From Bacteroidales bacterium (lineage in GTDB: Bacteria > Bacteroidota > Bacteroidia > Bacteroidales > WCHB1-69): a DNA stretch of 44,943 nucleotides. Under the pieces are notes generated by a model. That model did not search any database, had not been told where the DNA came from, and was given only the letters and a program-made list of their open reading frames with translations. The translations under genes were made by a program, and so were the position numbers. The stretch is from assembly GCA_023229985.1 (NCBI GenBank), contig JALNYF010000010.1:1-44943 (forward strand), read 5' to 3'. Numbering within the stretch: position 1 is the stretch's first letter; each line of letters opens with the position of its first letter. Positions 18,581 to 26,241 of the stretch are shown piece by piece.

Positions 18581-18588
18581 TATTTTTG
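18581..18588 (+). promoter_or_regulatory. Promoter -7 box of gmhA
   Basis: TATTTTTG on the plus strand matches TAnnTTTG, 19 bp before the ATG at 18608. It lies only 32 bp from the opposite-facing box, so the two core promoters overlap back to back. Confidence 0.55.
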
Positions 18589-18607
18589 CGGTTTAAAATA
18601 TGCAGGC

Positions 18608-19192
18608 ATGATGATTCATCAAAAAATACAGGAACATATTTCGGTTACGCAGCAATTATTGCAAAATATTGAACTTTTAAAGCAGGTTGAAAAGGCAGTT
18701 TGCTTGATGACACAATCATTACAATCGGGTGGGAAGATACATTTTTGCGGAAATGGAGGGAGTGCCGCCGATGCACAGCACCTCGCTGCCGAGCTTTCGG
18801 GTCGCTTTTATATGGACAGAAAACCACTGAATGCCGAAGCCCTACACTGTAATTCTTCCTATCTCACCGCCGTCAGCAACGATTTCGGTTTTAAAATTGC
18901 CTACGCGCGGCTATTGGAAGCCTCCGCCCGCCCAGGTGACGTATTGGTAGGAATCTCCACTTCCGGAAATTCCGAAAATATTATCCTCGCTTTTGAACAG
19001 GCTCAAAAAATGGGGGTTCATACCATAGCTATGACCGGATTCGATGGCGGAATTTTGAAAAAACAAGCCGATGTACTCCTGAATATCCCGTCTGCCGACA
19101 CTCCCAGAATCCAAGAATGCCACGTCTTATTAGGACATATTATCTGCGAAATGATTGAGGATCATATTTTTGTAAAGGGGGATTCTATTTAA
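18608..19192 (+). CDS. gmhA: Phosphoheptose isomerase (sedoheptulose 7-phosphate isomerase)
   Basis: A 194-residue SIS-domain enzyme making D-glycero-D-manno-heptose 7-phosphate, the first step to ADP-heptose for the LPS inner core. Characteristic segments are FCGNGGSAADAQHLAAELSGRF, LTAVSNDFGF, GISTSGNSENI and the C-terminal HVLLGHIICEMIE with the active-site histidine. Two consecutive ATG codons (18608 and 18611) are possible starts. The other heptose genes are not nearby, so it is probably transcribed alone from the promoter at 18581. Confidence 0.93.
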   Translation: MMIHQKIQEHISVTQQLLQNIELLKQVEKAVCLMTQSLQSGGKIHFCGNGGSAADAQHLAAELSGRFYMDRKPLNAEALHCNSSYLTAVSNDFGFKIAYARLLEASARPGDVLVGISTSGNSENIILAFEQAQKMGVHTIAMTGFDGGILKKQADVLLNIPSADTPRIQECHVLLGHIICEMIEDHIFVKGDSI

Positions 19193-19395
19193 AACATTTA
19201 ATTATCAATAGTATACAATAGAAAAAACCGTCAAAACTTGTCACGAAAACGAACTAATATTTATAATTTACTAATAGATAGAATTAGAAAAATCACTATC
19301 AATATGCCATCAAAGGAATTTTGTAACGGACTTCGCAAAATTTGATAAGTTGGTGTAATAAAATAAAAATAGAAGTCTGCAATTAATTTTGTAAA
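19193..19395. promoter_or_regulatory. gmhA-nadA intergenic region with a possible leaderless promoter
   Basis: This stretch is AT-rich and non-coding. TAATTTTG (19384-19391) is an exact TAnnTTTG box ending only 4 bp before the nadA ATG, so a transcript from it would start at or next to the start codon. Further upstream an inverted repeat AATTTTG (19317-19323) / CAAAATT (19336-19342) could be an operator. No other element is seen. Confidence 0.4.
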
Positions 19396-20301
19396 ATGAA
19401 AGATAAAATTACACAATTAAAAAAAGCAAAAAATGCAATCATTTTAGCTCATTACTATACCCTTCCGGAAGTACAGGACGTTGCTGATTTTGTAGGAGAC
19501 AGCTTGGCACTTTCTCAAAAAGCTGCCGCAACGGATGCAGATATCATCCTTTTTGCCGGCGTTCATTTCATGGCGGAAACCGCAAAAATCCTGAATCCGC
19601 AAAAAAAAGTGCTGATTCCGGATTTAGACGCCGGTTGCTGCTTGGCAGACGACTGCTCTGCGGAGAGATTCGCTGACTTTTTGAAAGATTACCCCAATCA
19701 TACCGTCCTCAGTTATATTAATTGCTCTGCCGGTGTCAAGGCACTTTCTGATATTATCGTCACATCCGGAAATGCACTAAAAATTGTCAAATCTCTACCG
19801 GAAAATGAAAAAATTGTTTTTGCACCGGATAAAAACTTGGGGCATTATATCTGTCAGACGTTGGGACGAGAAATGGTGCTTTGGGATGGAGTCTGCCACG
19901 TACATGATCGAATAAAACCCGAACAGATTGCTTCCCTCAGGAATGAATATCCTGACGCACAAGTTATTGCGCACCCTGAATGTAGAAGTGAAGTCCTCGC
20001 CTTGGCAAACTTCGTCGGCTCTACCGCCGCTATGTTAAAACACGTGGCTCAAAGTCAAGATAAAACATTCATCGTGGTTACAGAAAGAGGCATTTTATAT
20101 GAATTAACAAAACAAAACCCGGGCAAAATTTTCATTCCCGTCAACGCTTCTGTAAACGGCTTCGATGGCTGTCGATCTATGAAACTTAATAACTTAGATA
20201 ATATCTATCAAGCACTTGTAACCGAACAACCGGAACTAATTTTAGATGACGAGTTATCACGTAAAGCTAAAAAAGCAATCGACAGAATGCTGTCATACTA
20301 A
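19396..20301 (+). CDS. nadA: Quinolinate synthase NadA
   Basis: A 301-residue [4Fe-4S] enzyme condensing iminoaspartate with dihydroxyacetone phosphate to quinolinate in de novo NAD synthesis. The three cluster ligands are visible as C110 (SYINCSAGVKA), C196 (AHPECRSEV) and C259 (NGFDGCRSMKLN). The substrate-binding ILAHYY at the N-terminus and FAGVHFMAETAKILNP are present. Partner genes nadB and nadC are not in the window. It converges with the M16 peptidase gene, overlapping its stop by 4 bp. Confidence 0.97.
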   Translation: MKDKITQLKKAKNAIILAHYYTLPEVQDVADFVGDSLALSQKAAATDADIILFAGVHFMAETAKILNPQKKVLIPDLDAGCCLADDCSAERFADFLKDYPNHTVLSYINCSAGVKALSDIIVTSGNALKIVKSLPENEKIVFAPDKNLGHYICQTLGREMVLWDGVCHVHDRIKPEQIASLRNEYPDAQVIAHPECRSEVLALANFVGSTAAMLKHVAQSQDKTFIVVTERGILYELTKQNPGKIFIPVNASVNGFDGCRSMKLNNLDNIYQALVTEQPELILDDELSRKAKKAIDRMLSY

Positions 20302-21545
20302 TCTTTTTCAGCCAAATAAAAGAGGGTATTGTCATTCTTTTCTTGTAAAAGAAAACGTGAAATCCTTAGAACGTCATCGGTTGTAACGTCTCGATACTGC
20401 TCAATTTCATTGTCAAAATCTTCAATTTTGCTGATGGTCTCACTCACCGCCAATATAGAGGAACGATTTTCCATTTTGATTTCATTATTCAGCAAACAGG
20501 ACTCACATCTATTTTTCACTTTTTGCAAATGATAATCCAGCTTGTCATCAAAAATAGGAGTCTGATATAAATAATCATTGAGTTGCCGGTTGGCGTCGAC
20601 AAGGTTGATACCGTCAGCCGGACGTGCCGACAAAACAAAGATTCCCGGTCCGTTTGTAGCAGTGACGGAAGCAGAAATATCTGTAAACAAGTGCTGCTCG
20701 GTTACAAATTTTTCATATAAATAGGACGATTGTCCGGTGCCTAAAAGGTCTGACAGCAAGTCGTAAGCATAAAAGTCCGGATCAAGGCGGGGTCCCATTT
20801 TCCACCCTTTCATCAGCATATCATAAGGGACTTTTCTTTTCACCTCCAATACTTTAGCTGTTTCTTGCGGTTCATCGACCGAAAAATTCTTGCTAGGACT
20901 TGAACCTTGCGGAATGGAACCAAACCACTTTTCCACTAATTGTATCACTTCCGTAAAATATACATTCCCTGAAACAACCAAAACTGCATTATTCGGACGA
21001 TAGTATTTATAAAAAAAGTCCTTCATCATATCCATTGTAACATTCTGAATATGAGATATTTCTTTCCCAATAGGCAGCCACTTGTAGGGATAATTTTCAT
21101 AAACGAAATCATTAAACAAGCACCATAAATCACCAAATGGGCGATTCAGCGATGTTTCTTTAAATTCTTCAATCACCACACTTTTTTGAATGTCCAACTC
21201 TTTTTGATTAAAAGCCAATTCGAGCATTCTGTCAGACTCTAACCAAAGTGCCGTTTCTATATTGTTGGCAGGAAGAACGATATAATAATGAGTAATGTCT
21301 TGCGAGGTATAGGCGTTATTGATGGCACCAATTTTTTGGAGCGGTTTATCATAATTTCCAATATTCCTTGAACCGCAAAACATATAATGTTCAAACAAAT
21401 GCGCCAAACCGGTATGGTTAGGGTGTTCATCGCGGGAACCCACATTATATACAACATTACACGAAGCTAACGGCGTAGTGTGGTCTTCGTGGACAATCAA
21501 TCGCAATCCGTTAGAGAGCACATGACGTTGAAAAGGAACAGACAT
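20298..21545 (-). CDS. M16 family zinc metallopeptidase
   Basis: A 415-residue single-unit insulinase-like (M16) peptidase. The inverted zinc motif is HLFEH (H49, E52, H53), with the downstream acidic ligand in VVIEEFKE (E126/E127). The second half is the inactive-like M16_C domain with the R/Y region (GMGPRLDPDFYAYDLLSDLLG, here KMGPRLDP). There is no signal peptide, so it is probably cytoplasmic or exported by an unclear route. It is 1 bp after rseC and shares its operon. Confidence 0.93.
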   Translation of the reverse strand: MSVPFQRHVLSNGLRLIVHEDHTTPLASCNVVYNVGSRDEHPNHTGLAHLFEHYMFCGSRNIGNYDKPLQKIGAINNAYTSQDITHYYIVLPANNIETALWLESDRMLELAFNQKELDIQKSVVIEEFKETSLNRPFGDLWCLFNDFVYENYPYKWLPIGKEISHIQNVTMDMMKDFFYKYYRPNNAVLVVSGNVYFTEVIQLVEKWFGSIPQGSSPSKNFSVDEPQETAKVLEVKRKVPYDMLMKGWKMGPRLDPDFYAYDLLSDLLGTGQSSYLYEKFVTEQHLFTDISASVTATNGPGIFVLSARPADGINLVDANRQLNDYLYQTPIFDDKLDYHLQKVKNRCESCLLNNEIKMENRSSILAVSETISKIEDFDNEIEQYRDVTTDDVLRISRFLLQEKNDNTLFYLAEKD

Positions 21546-21546
21546 A

Positions 21547-21975
21547 TTATATATTGTATATTTTGGTTACGGTAAAGACAAATTTCTTATTTAATTTCTT
21601 TTTAAACTTCCAAAGAATCAGAAAATAGAGGGCAGTTGCAGACAAAGCGGCAAGGACATTGATCAAATCGTTGGTGCAACACAGTCCCATGACGATGAAG
21701 GTTGCAATCAAAATCAGCAGAGGGAAGAGATAGGCAAGTAGAACGGCTTGGTTGGCGAGTTCTTCTTTCATGATCACCTGAACACGTTCCCCTACTTCAA
21801 ATTTTTCGTGATTGACATTCTGTGCCAAAACGCTACGGTCGCTTTCCTCGGAGGTACCGCACATTCCCTTAGCATGACATGCCGCACAAGCCGACTTAAC
21901 CGTCAAGAGTACTGTAATATTTTGACCTTCAATAGCTTGTACAATGCCTTCCCTGCTTACGCAATCATTCTTCAT
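21547..21975 (-). CDS. rseC: RseC/MucC family positive regulator-like membrane protein
   Basis: A 142-residue protein with the RseC layout. An N-terminal soluble part carries the cysteine cluster SACAACHAKGMCG (about residues 29-41) and a basic-edge beta segment. Two membrane helices follow (about 75-95 and 105-122), with a lysine-rich tail. In other bacteria it modulates sigma-E anti-sigma factor or the SoxR-reducing Rnf/Rsx complex. In many Bacteroidota it precedes rnfB; here no rnf gene follows, the next gene being an M16 peptidase. It overlaps the upstream nuclease gene by 11 bp. Confidence 0.88.
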   Translation of the reverse strand: MKNDCVSREGIVQAIEGQNITVLLTVKSACAACHAKGMCGTSEESDRSVLAQNVNHEKFEVGERVQVIMKEELANQAVLLAYLFPLLILIATFIVMGLCCTNDLINVLAALSATALYFLILWKFKKKLNKKFVFTVTKIYNI

Positions 21976-22600
21976 GAGAATTTCTTCTGATTATTTCATC
22001 ATTAATTTTTGCTGCCATCTCAAAATTTTCCGTTTCGACCGCTTGATTAAGCATAGATTCCAAAATATCGAGTGACAAGTCGGCAAGATTTTCATTTTCC
22101 ATTTGGGGTTGAACTAAGAAAAAATCCACACCATCTTGAAAGTCATCTTGGCTCACCTCCCAAATCGGCTCGTTTTGTAAGTTTGTAAGGGTTCTTTTTT
22201 CTTGACAATTATCCTCAAAAACGCGATTTATCATGAAAATGGGAACATTTTTTTTAAGTGCAATCACCACTGCATCTGACACGCGCGATTCGATAGCAGC
22301 CGGAATATCATCGCAAAATAATTCAATTTTCACATCATAAATACCCTCATGAAAACCATGTATTAATATTTTATGTATAGTGCAACCGGTTAATTCGCAA
22401 AGCTGAATAAACAAATCGTGGGCAAATGGTCGGCGCATTTTAATATGGTGCGCTTCCATAATGATCGTTTTGGCTTCATTCACCCCGATTACAATCGGAA
22501 TGAATTTTGTTCCGTTTTTTTCTTTCAATTGAAGCGTAAAAGCCTCACTTTGAGGTTGAGGATAGTCTAAATTGTCAATGATAAGTTCTACTTCTTCCAT
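21965..22600 (-). CDS. Bifunctional nuclease (BFN/DUF151) family protein with UVR-like tail
   Basis: A 211-residue protein. The N-terminal BFN domain (about 1-150) shows LKEKNGTKFIPIVIGVNEAKTI, RPFAHDLFIQL, SRVSDAVVIALKKNVPIF, as in DUF151 proteins reported to have RNase and DNase activity. The last ~40 residues (LADLSLDILESMLNQAVETENFEMAAKINDEI) look like a UVR helix pair, as in UvrB and ClpC. Its exact role in Bacteroidota is not established. It leads the operon with rseC and the M16 peptidase. Confidence 0.88.
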   Translation of the reverse strand: MEEVELIIDNLDYPQPQSEAFTLQLKEKNGTKFIPIVIGVNEAKTIIMEAHHIKMRRPFAHDLFIQLCELTGCTIHKILIHGFHEGIYDVKIELFCDDIPAAIESRVSDAVVIALKKNVPIFMINRVFEDNCQEKRTLTNLQNEPIWEVSQDDFQDGVDFFLVQPQMENENLADLSLDILESMLNQAVETENFEMAAKINDEIIRRNSHEE

Positions 22601-22627
22601 ATTGTAAGCTCGGATATATTAAGGCTG

Positions 22628-22635
22628 CAAAGGTA
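22628..22635 (-). promoter_or_regulatory. Promoter -7 box of the BFN-rseC-M16 operon
   Basis: TACCTTTG on the minus strand matches TAnnTTTG and lies 27 bp before the ATG at 22600. No -33 TTTG at the proper spacing. Confidence 0.6.
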
Positions 22636-22718
22636 CACCTTTTTATTACAAAAAAAGTTTAAAAAAATTATTTTGTACAAAATAAAAACAGAAATACCTC
22701 GTTATTCTCGCATAAAAA

Positions 22719-22789
22719 TGCCTTGTTGTGTAATGGTAGCACAGCAGATTCTGGTTCTGTTTGTCTGGGTTCGAATCCTAGCAAGGCAA
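22719..22789 (+). tRNA. tRNA-Gln (anticodon CTG)
   Basis: A complete 71-nt cloverleaf. The acceptor stem is TGCCTTG/CAAGGCA and the D-arm GTG...CAC. The anticodon stem is GCAGA/TCTGT with loop TTCTGGT, putting CTG at 22751-22753, and the T-arm is CTGGG-TTCGAAT-CCTAG. The discriminator is A and CCA is not encoded. The weak U1-A72 pair is typical of tRNA-Gln. It would read CAG only, so a TTG-anticodon tRNA must exist elsewhere. A T-rich run follows directly. Confidence 0.95.
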
Positions 22790-22846
22790 CTTTTTCTTAA
22801 AAAATATACTTTTTTATTGGAGTAGTGTTTTTATAAAAAAAACATG

Positions 22847-22854
22847 TAAATTTG
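22847..22854 (+). promoter_or_regulatory. Promoter -7 box of the TPR-ribH-fmt operon
   Basis: TAAATTTG matches TAnnTTTG, 26 bp before the ATG at 22881. Confidence 0.6.
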
Positions 22855-22880
22855 CAGCCTCAAATTAAAAAACAAAAAAG

Positions 22881-23585
22881 ATGGCAAATACCGAAAAATT
22901 AGGAACAAAGAACGAAAATAACGAAGTAAAAAGTGGAAAAAAATGGATCGCTTTTTTCCGAAATAATAAAAAACTTATGGACGGGATACTCATTGGCGTA
23001 TTAGCTGTTATCCTATTAGTTACAGCTTTTTATTATTTTCGTAACAATCAAACTAAAAAAGCTTCAAACGCCATCATTAGTTCTATCGAAATATATAATC
23101 GTGCATTAAGCACAAATGACACAACTTTGTTCAACAAAGCCTTGGAAGGCGACGATGAAACGGACGGATTTTTATCCATTATTTCCGATTATAAAATCAC
23201 CAAAACCGCCAATACTGCCAAATATTATGCAGCCTTATGTTATTTGCAGATTGGCAATAAAGAAGAATCCATGAATTATTTATTGGATTATGATAAAGAT
23301 GAAGATCATCTTTTTTACATGGCTCAAATGCTGATTGGCGACTTGTACGATGAACAAAAAGATGTGGATAATGCGAAGAAATATTATCAAAAAGCCATTG
23401 AAGGCGAAGATGCTATGACCGCGCCGATAGCTCTCTACAAGTTGGGAATGATATACGAACGCGAAAATAATTGGGCAGAAGCATATAACACCTACCAACA
23501 AATTCAAGATAAATACTACGAACGTTACTCTGAAATGGGTGTAGATAGAAATTTGGAAAGAGCCAAAATCAAAGCAAAAAAATAA
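22881..23585 (+). CDS. Membrane-anchored tetratricopeptide repeat protein
   Basis: A 234-residue protein. A charged cytoplasmic N-terminus (about 1-35) is followed by one transmembrane helix (about 36-54) and a helical periplasmic-type domain with TPR-like units. Clear units are KYYAALCYLQIGNKEESMNYLLDY, YMAQMLIGDLYDEQKDVDNAKKYYQKAIEG and ALYKLGMIYERENNWAEAYNTYQQI. The arrangement resembles E. coli YfgM, a SecYEG-associated chaperone-like protein, but identity is not certain. It is 13 bp upstream of ribH. Confidence 0.85.
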   Translation: MANTEKLGTKNENNEVKSGKKWIAFFRNNKKLMDGILIGVLAVILLVTAFYYFRNNQTKKASNAIISSIEIYNRALSTNDTTLFNKALEGDDETDGFLSIISDYKITKTANTAKYYAALCYLQIGNKEESMNYLLDYDKDEDHLFYMAQMLIGDLYDEQKDVDNAKKYYQKAIEGEDAMTAPIALYKLGMIYERENNWAEAYNTYQQIQDKYYERYSEMGVDRNLERAKIKAKK

Positions 23586-23598
23586 GAAATTTATATTT

Positions 23599-24093
23599 AT
23601 GAATAAGAAACAGAATTTGTCCGATATTTCTGTTCCCCAAACCAATAATGCCAATTACAAAATTGGCATTATTGTCAGTATGTGGAACGAAACCATCACC
23701 CATAAATTAGAAACAGCTGCCATAGAGACACTTGTGAATGCAGGTGTTCCTAAAAAGAATCTGAAGGTGTATCATGTACCGGGCAGTTTTGAATTGCCCA
23801 CCGCCGCATCGATGGTTTTGTTACAGAATGTGGAGATAGATGCCGTTATCTGTTTGGGCTGTATTATTCAGGGCGAAACCCGCCATTTTGAATTTATCTC
23901 ACAAGCAGTGGCAAACGGGTTGGTTAATCTCGGTGTTGAATGCAATACACCCGTGATTTTTGGTGTCTTAACTTGCGATACGGTGGAACAAGCTATGGAA
24001 CGCTCAGGCGGAAAGCATGGCAATAAAGGTACCGAAGCCGCGGCTTCCTGCTTACAGATGCTTCAACTGCAAACAGACCTATTAAAAAATTAA
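23599..24093 (+). CDS. ribH: 6,7-dimethyl-8-ribityllumazine synthase
   Basis: A 164-residue enzyme making lumazine, the direct precursor of riboflavin, usually assembled as a 60-subunit or pentameric complex. Core motifs are SMWNETITHKLETAA, VPGSFELPTAASM, CLGCIIQGETRHFEFI with the catalytic His, PVIFGVLTCDTVEQA and the end GGKHGNKGTEAA. It supplies a later step of the pathway whose earlier step is RibD at 3327-4295. It lies between a TPR gene and fmt in one operon. Confidence 0.97.
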   Translation: MNKKQNLSDISVPQTNNANYKIGIIVSMWNETITHKLETAAIETLVNAGVPKKNLKVYHVPGSFELPTAASMVLLQNVEIDAVICLGCIIQGETRHFEFISQAVANGLVNLGVECNTPVIFGVLTCDTVEQAMERSGGKHGNKGTEAAASCLQMLQLQTDLLKN

Positions 24094-24104
24094 TCTTCGA
24101 TTCA

Positions 24105-25055
24105 ATGAAAGTCATATTCATGGGAACGCCGGAGTTTGCGGTCGCAACATTAGATGCGATTAGCCAAACGAAACATGAGGTAGTAGCAGTGGTTACTGTC
24201 CCCGACAAACCGGCAGGAAGAGGTTTAAAATTACGTCCATCGGCAGTAAAAAACTACGCAATAGCGCACCAAATTCCCGTATTACAACCGGAAAAGCTGA
24301 AATCACCGGAATTTCTCGAACAATTACAGCAATTGAACGCCGATATTTTCGTTGTAGTGGCTTTTCGAATGCTACCGGAGGAGGTTTTCGCCATGCCCCG
24401 CTTCGGAACATTCAACGTCCACGCCTCTCTGCTCCCCAATTATCGCGGAGCAGCTCCCATTCATTGGGCAGTCATGAACGGCGAAACACGAACCGGCGTC
24501 ACTACGTTCTTCCTGAATAAAGAAATTGACAAAGGAGACATCATAGACAAAATTGAAGTTCCCATCGGTGACACCATGACAACCGGAGAACTTCACGACC
24601 AATTAATGTCATGCGGTGCCGAATTGGCAGTTCGCACATTAAATCGCATTGAAAATGGAACCATCACCACCATCTCGCAAGAATCAGTCGATGTTTCTCA
24701 AATAAAACCTGCGCCCAAGATATTCAAAGAGGATACTTTTATAGATTGGAATCAATCGACGAGGCACATTTACAATCACATTCGCGGATTATCCCCGTTC
24801 CCGGGTGCGTGCACACACATTCAAAACAATGAGGGAATCATAGAAAATATCAAAATATTTGAAGCAGAAATAGGTGATAAATCCACGCTTCCCGCCGGTA
24901 CAATTTGCATCAATCCGCCGGAATTGTTGATAATTTTTACAAAAGATGGGTGTATTGCTGTCAAATCTTTACAAATTCAAGGGAAAACAAGGTTATCAAC
25001 TTCCGACTTTTTAAGGGGGTTTAGATATGAAAATTACATATTAAAAGCATTCTAA
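24105..25055 (+). CDS. fmt: Methionyl-tRNA formyltransferase
   Basis: A 316-residue enzyme that formylates initiator Met-tRNA. The N-terminal Rossmann domain starts MKVIFMGTPEFA. The active-site region NVHASLLPNYRGAAPIHWA contains N104, H106 and the SLLP folate motif at 108-111, and FFLNKEIDKGDII carries the catalytic Asp. The C-terminal domain covers about residues 205-316, including RGLSPFPGA. It begins 11 bp after ribH. The def and peptide-deformylase partner genes are not adjacent. Confidence 0.97.
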   Translation: MKVIFMGTPEFAVATLDAISQTKHEVVAVVTVPDKPAGRGLKLRPSAVKNYAIAHQIPVLQPEKLKSPEFLEQLQQLNADIFVVVAFRMLPEEVFAMPRFGTFNVHASLLPNYRGAAPIHWAVMNGETRTGVTTFFLNKEIDKGDIIDKIEVPIGDTMTTGELHDQLMSCGAELAVRTLNRIENGTITTISQESVDVSQIKPAPKIFKEDTFIDWNQSTRHIYNHIRGLSPFPGACTHIQNNEGIIENIKIFEAEIGDKSTLPAGTICINPPELLIIFTKDGCIAVKSLQIQGKTRLSTSDFLRGFRYENYILKAF

Positions 25056-25159
25056 TATAGATTTATTAGCATAAAATCATATTTTATCAACAAAACGCAT
25101 TATTTATCAATATTTTTCAAAAACTAAGATTTAAATCGGCTAAGTATCAAAATATCTTC

Positions 25160-25167
25160 TATATTTG
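25160..25167 (+). promoter_or_regulatory. Promoter -7 box of the HU gene
   Basis: TATATTTG matches TAnnTTTG, 41 bp before the ATG at 25208. The 25056-25207 stretch is otherwise AT-rich non-coding. Confidence 0.55.
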
Positions 25168-25207
25168 CGACGATAAAGTTAATATATTAACCACAAAAAA
25201 TTTTAGG

Positions 25208-25477
25208 ATGAATAAAGCTGAATTAATTAGTGCAATTGCAGAAAAAAGCGGTTTTACGAAAGTTGAAGCCAAAAATGCATTGGAATCTTTTTTATGCGTC
25301 ACAACTGATGCTTTAAAAGAAGGAAAAAAAGTTTCATTAGTAGGATTTGGAACATTTTCTGTTAGCAAAAGAGCTGCCAGAAAAGGTCGCAACCCTCAAA
25401 CAAAGCAAGAAATGGATATTCCTGCAAAGAACGTTGTAAAATTCAAGGCAGGCTCCGAATTAGCTGAAACAGTTTAA
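25208..25477 (+). CDS. HU family DNA-binding protein
   Basis: An 89-residue nucleoid protein of the HU/IHF family that bends DNA as a dimer. The start MNKAELISAIAEKSGFTK, the turn VGFGTFSVSKRAARKGRNPQT with the DNA-binding arm, and the C-terminal VVKFKAGSELAETV are typical. The usual proline at the tip of the arm (RNP) is present. It is probably monocistronic, with its own promoter and a strong terminator 18 bp after the stop. Confidence 0.95.
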   Translation: MNKAELISAIAEKSGFTKVEAKNALESFLCVTTDALKEGKKVSLVGFGTFSVSKRAARKGRNPQTKQEMDIPAKNVVKFKAGSELAETV

Positions 25478-25495
25478 TTTTCTGCGCTGAATTAT

Positions 25496-25525
25496 AAAAA
25501 AGCCCCTAAATGGGGCTTTTTTTTT
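25496..25525 (+). terminator. Intrinsic terminator of the HU gene
   Basis: AGCCCC (25501-25506), loop TAAAT, GGGGCT (25512-25517) is extended by an A5/T-run pairing and followed by nine T. The T-run ends 8 bp before the trmH ATG. Confidence 0.9.
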
Positions 25526-25533
25526 ATTAATAA

Positions 25534-26241
25534 ATGAAAATGAAAGAATTGACCAAACAAGAAAAAGAATTATTATCCCACTATTTGACCAGATTTATTA
25601 CGCCGGAACGAGACGCTCGCATAAAAAGTGTTTTAGACAATCGGACACGCCATTTTTCGGTTGTTTTGGAAGATTTATACCAAACACAAAACATTAGTGC
25701 CGTCTTACGTACCTGCGAATGTTACGGGATTCAAGATGTTCACATTATTGAAAAAGAGAATGAATTTATGATTCATAAGGCAATATCGATGGGTGCCAAT
25801 AAATGGCTGACTTTGCACAACTATCCCAATGAACCTAACAACGTAGCTGCCTGTATTCGCAATTTGAAGGCTGACGGCTACACCATAGTGGCTACTTTAC
25901 CCGCGGAAAACAGCACTTTTATGGAAGATTTGCCCATTGATGAAAAAACGGCTTTCCTTTTTGGCACCGAACTGACCGGATTATCTGATGAAGCGGTCAA
26001 ATTGTGCGATAAATCCGTAAAAATACCAATGTACGGTTTCACTGAAAGTTTCAATATATCAAATTCTGTGGCCATATTGGTGTCACACATGGTAGAACGT
26101 CTCAGACACTCCCCTGTCAATTGGGGCTTAGGCACTGAAGAAAAAGCAGATTTATACTTTGAGTGGCTGTGTAATTCAATTCGTTTTGTTGATGATATTA
26201 TCGAAGATTTTATGAATCAGCGTTTGTCTAATCCTCAATAG
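25534..26241 (+). CDS. TrmH-like SPOUT RNA 2'-O-methyltransferase
   Basis: A 235-residue SPOUT enzyme, most like TrmH, which methylates the ribose of G18 in tRNA. Knot motifs are LEDLYQTQNISAVLRTCECYGI (with the conserved N..A..R), FLFGTELTGLSDEAV and IPMYGFTESFNISNSVAIL. A second in-frame ATG at 25540 is an alternative start. The terminator of the HU gene ends just upstream, leaving no room for an ordinary promoter, so expression depends on read-through or a promoter inside the HU 3' end. It overlaps the convergent ftsW by 14 bp. Confidence 0.9.
   Translation: MKMKELTKQEKELLSHYLTRFITPERDARIKSVLDNRTRHFSVVLEDLYQTQNISAVLRTCECYGIQDVHIIEKENEFMIHKAISMGANKWLTLHNYPNEPNNVAACIRNLKADGYTIVATLPAENSTFMEDLPIDEKTAFLFGTELTGLSDEAVKLCDKSVKIPMYGFTESFNISNSVAILVSHMVERLRHSPVNWGLGTEEKADLYFEWLCNSIRFVDDIIEDFMNQRLSNPQ

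Noticed and set aside
18514..18609. Longer start for the DUF4271 protein
   Set aside because: It would include its own promoter box and overlap the gmhA start.
25471..25480. TAATTTTC as a promoter box for trmH
   Set aside because: It lacks the final G of TAnnTTTG and has no -33 box; kept only as a possibility in the trmH finding.
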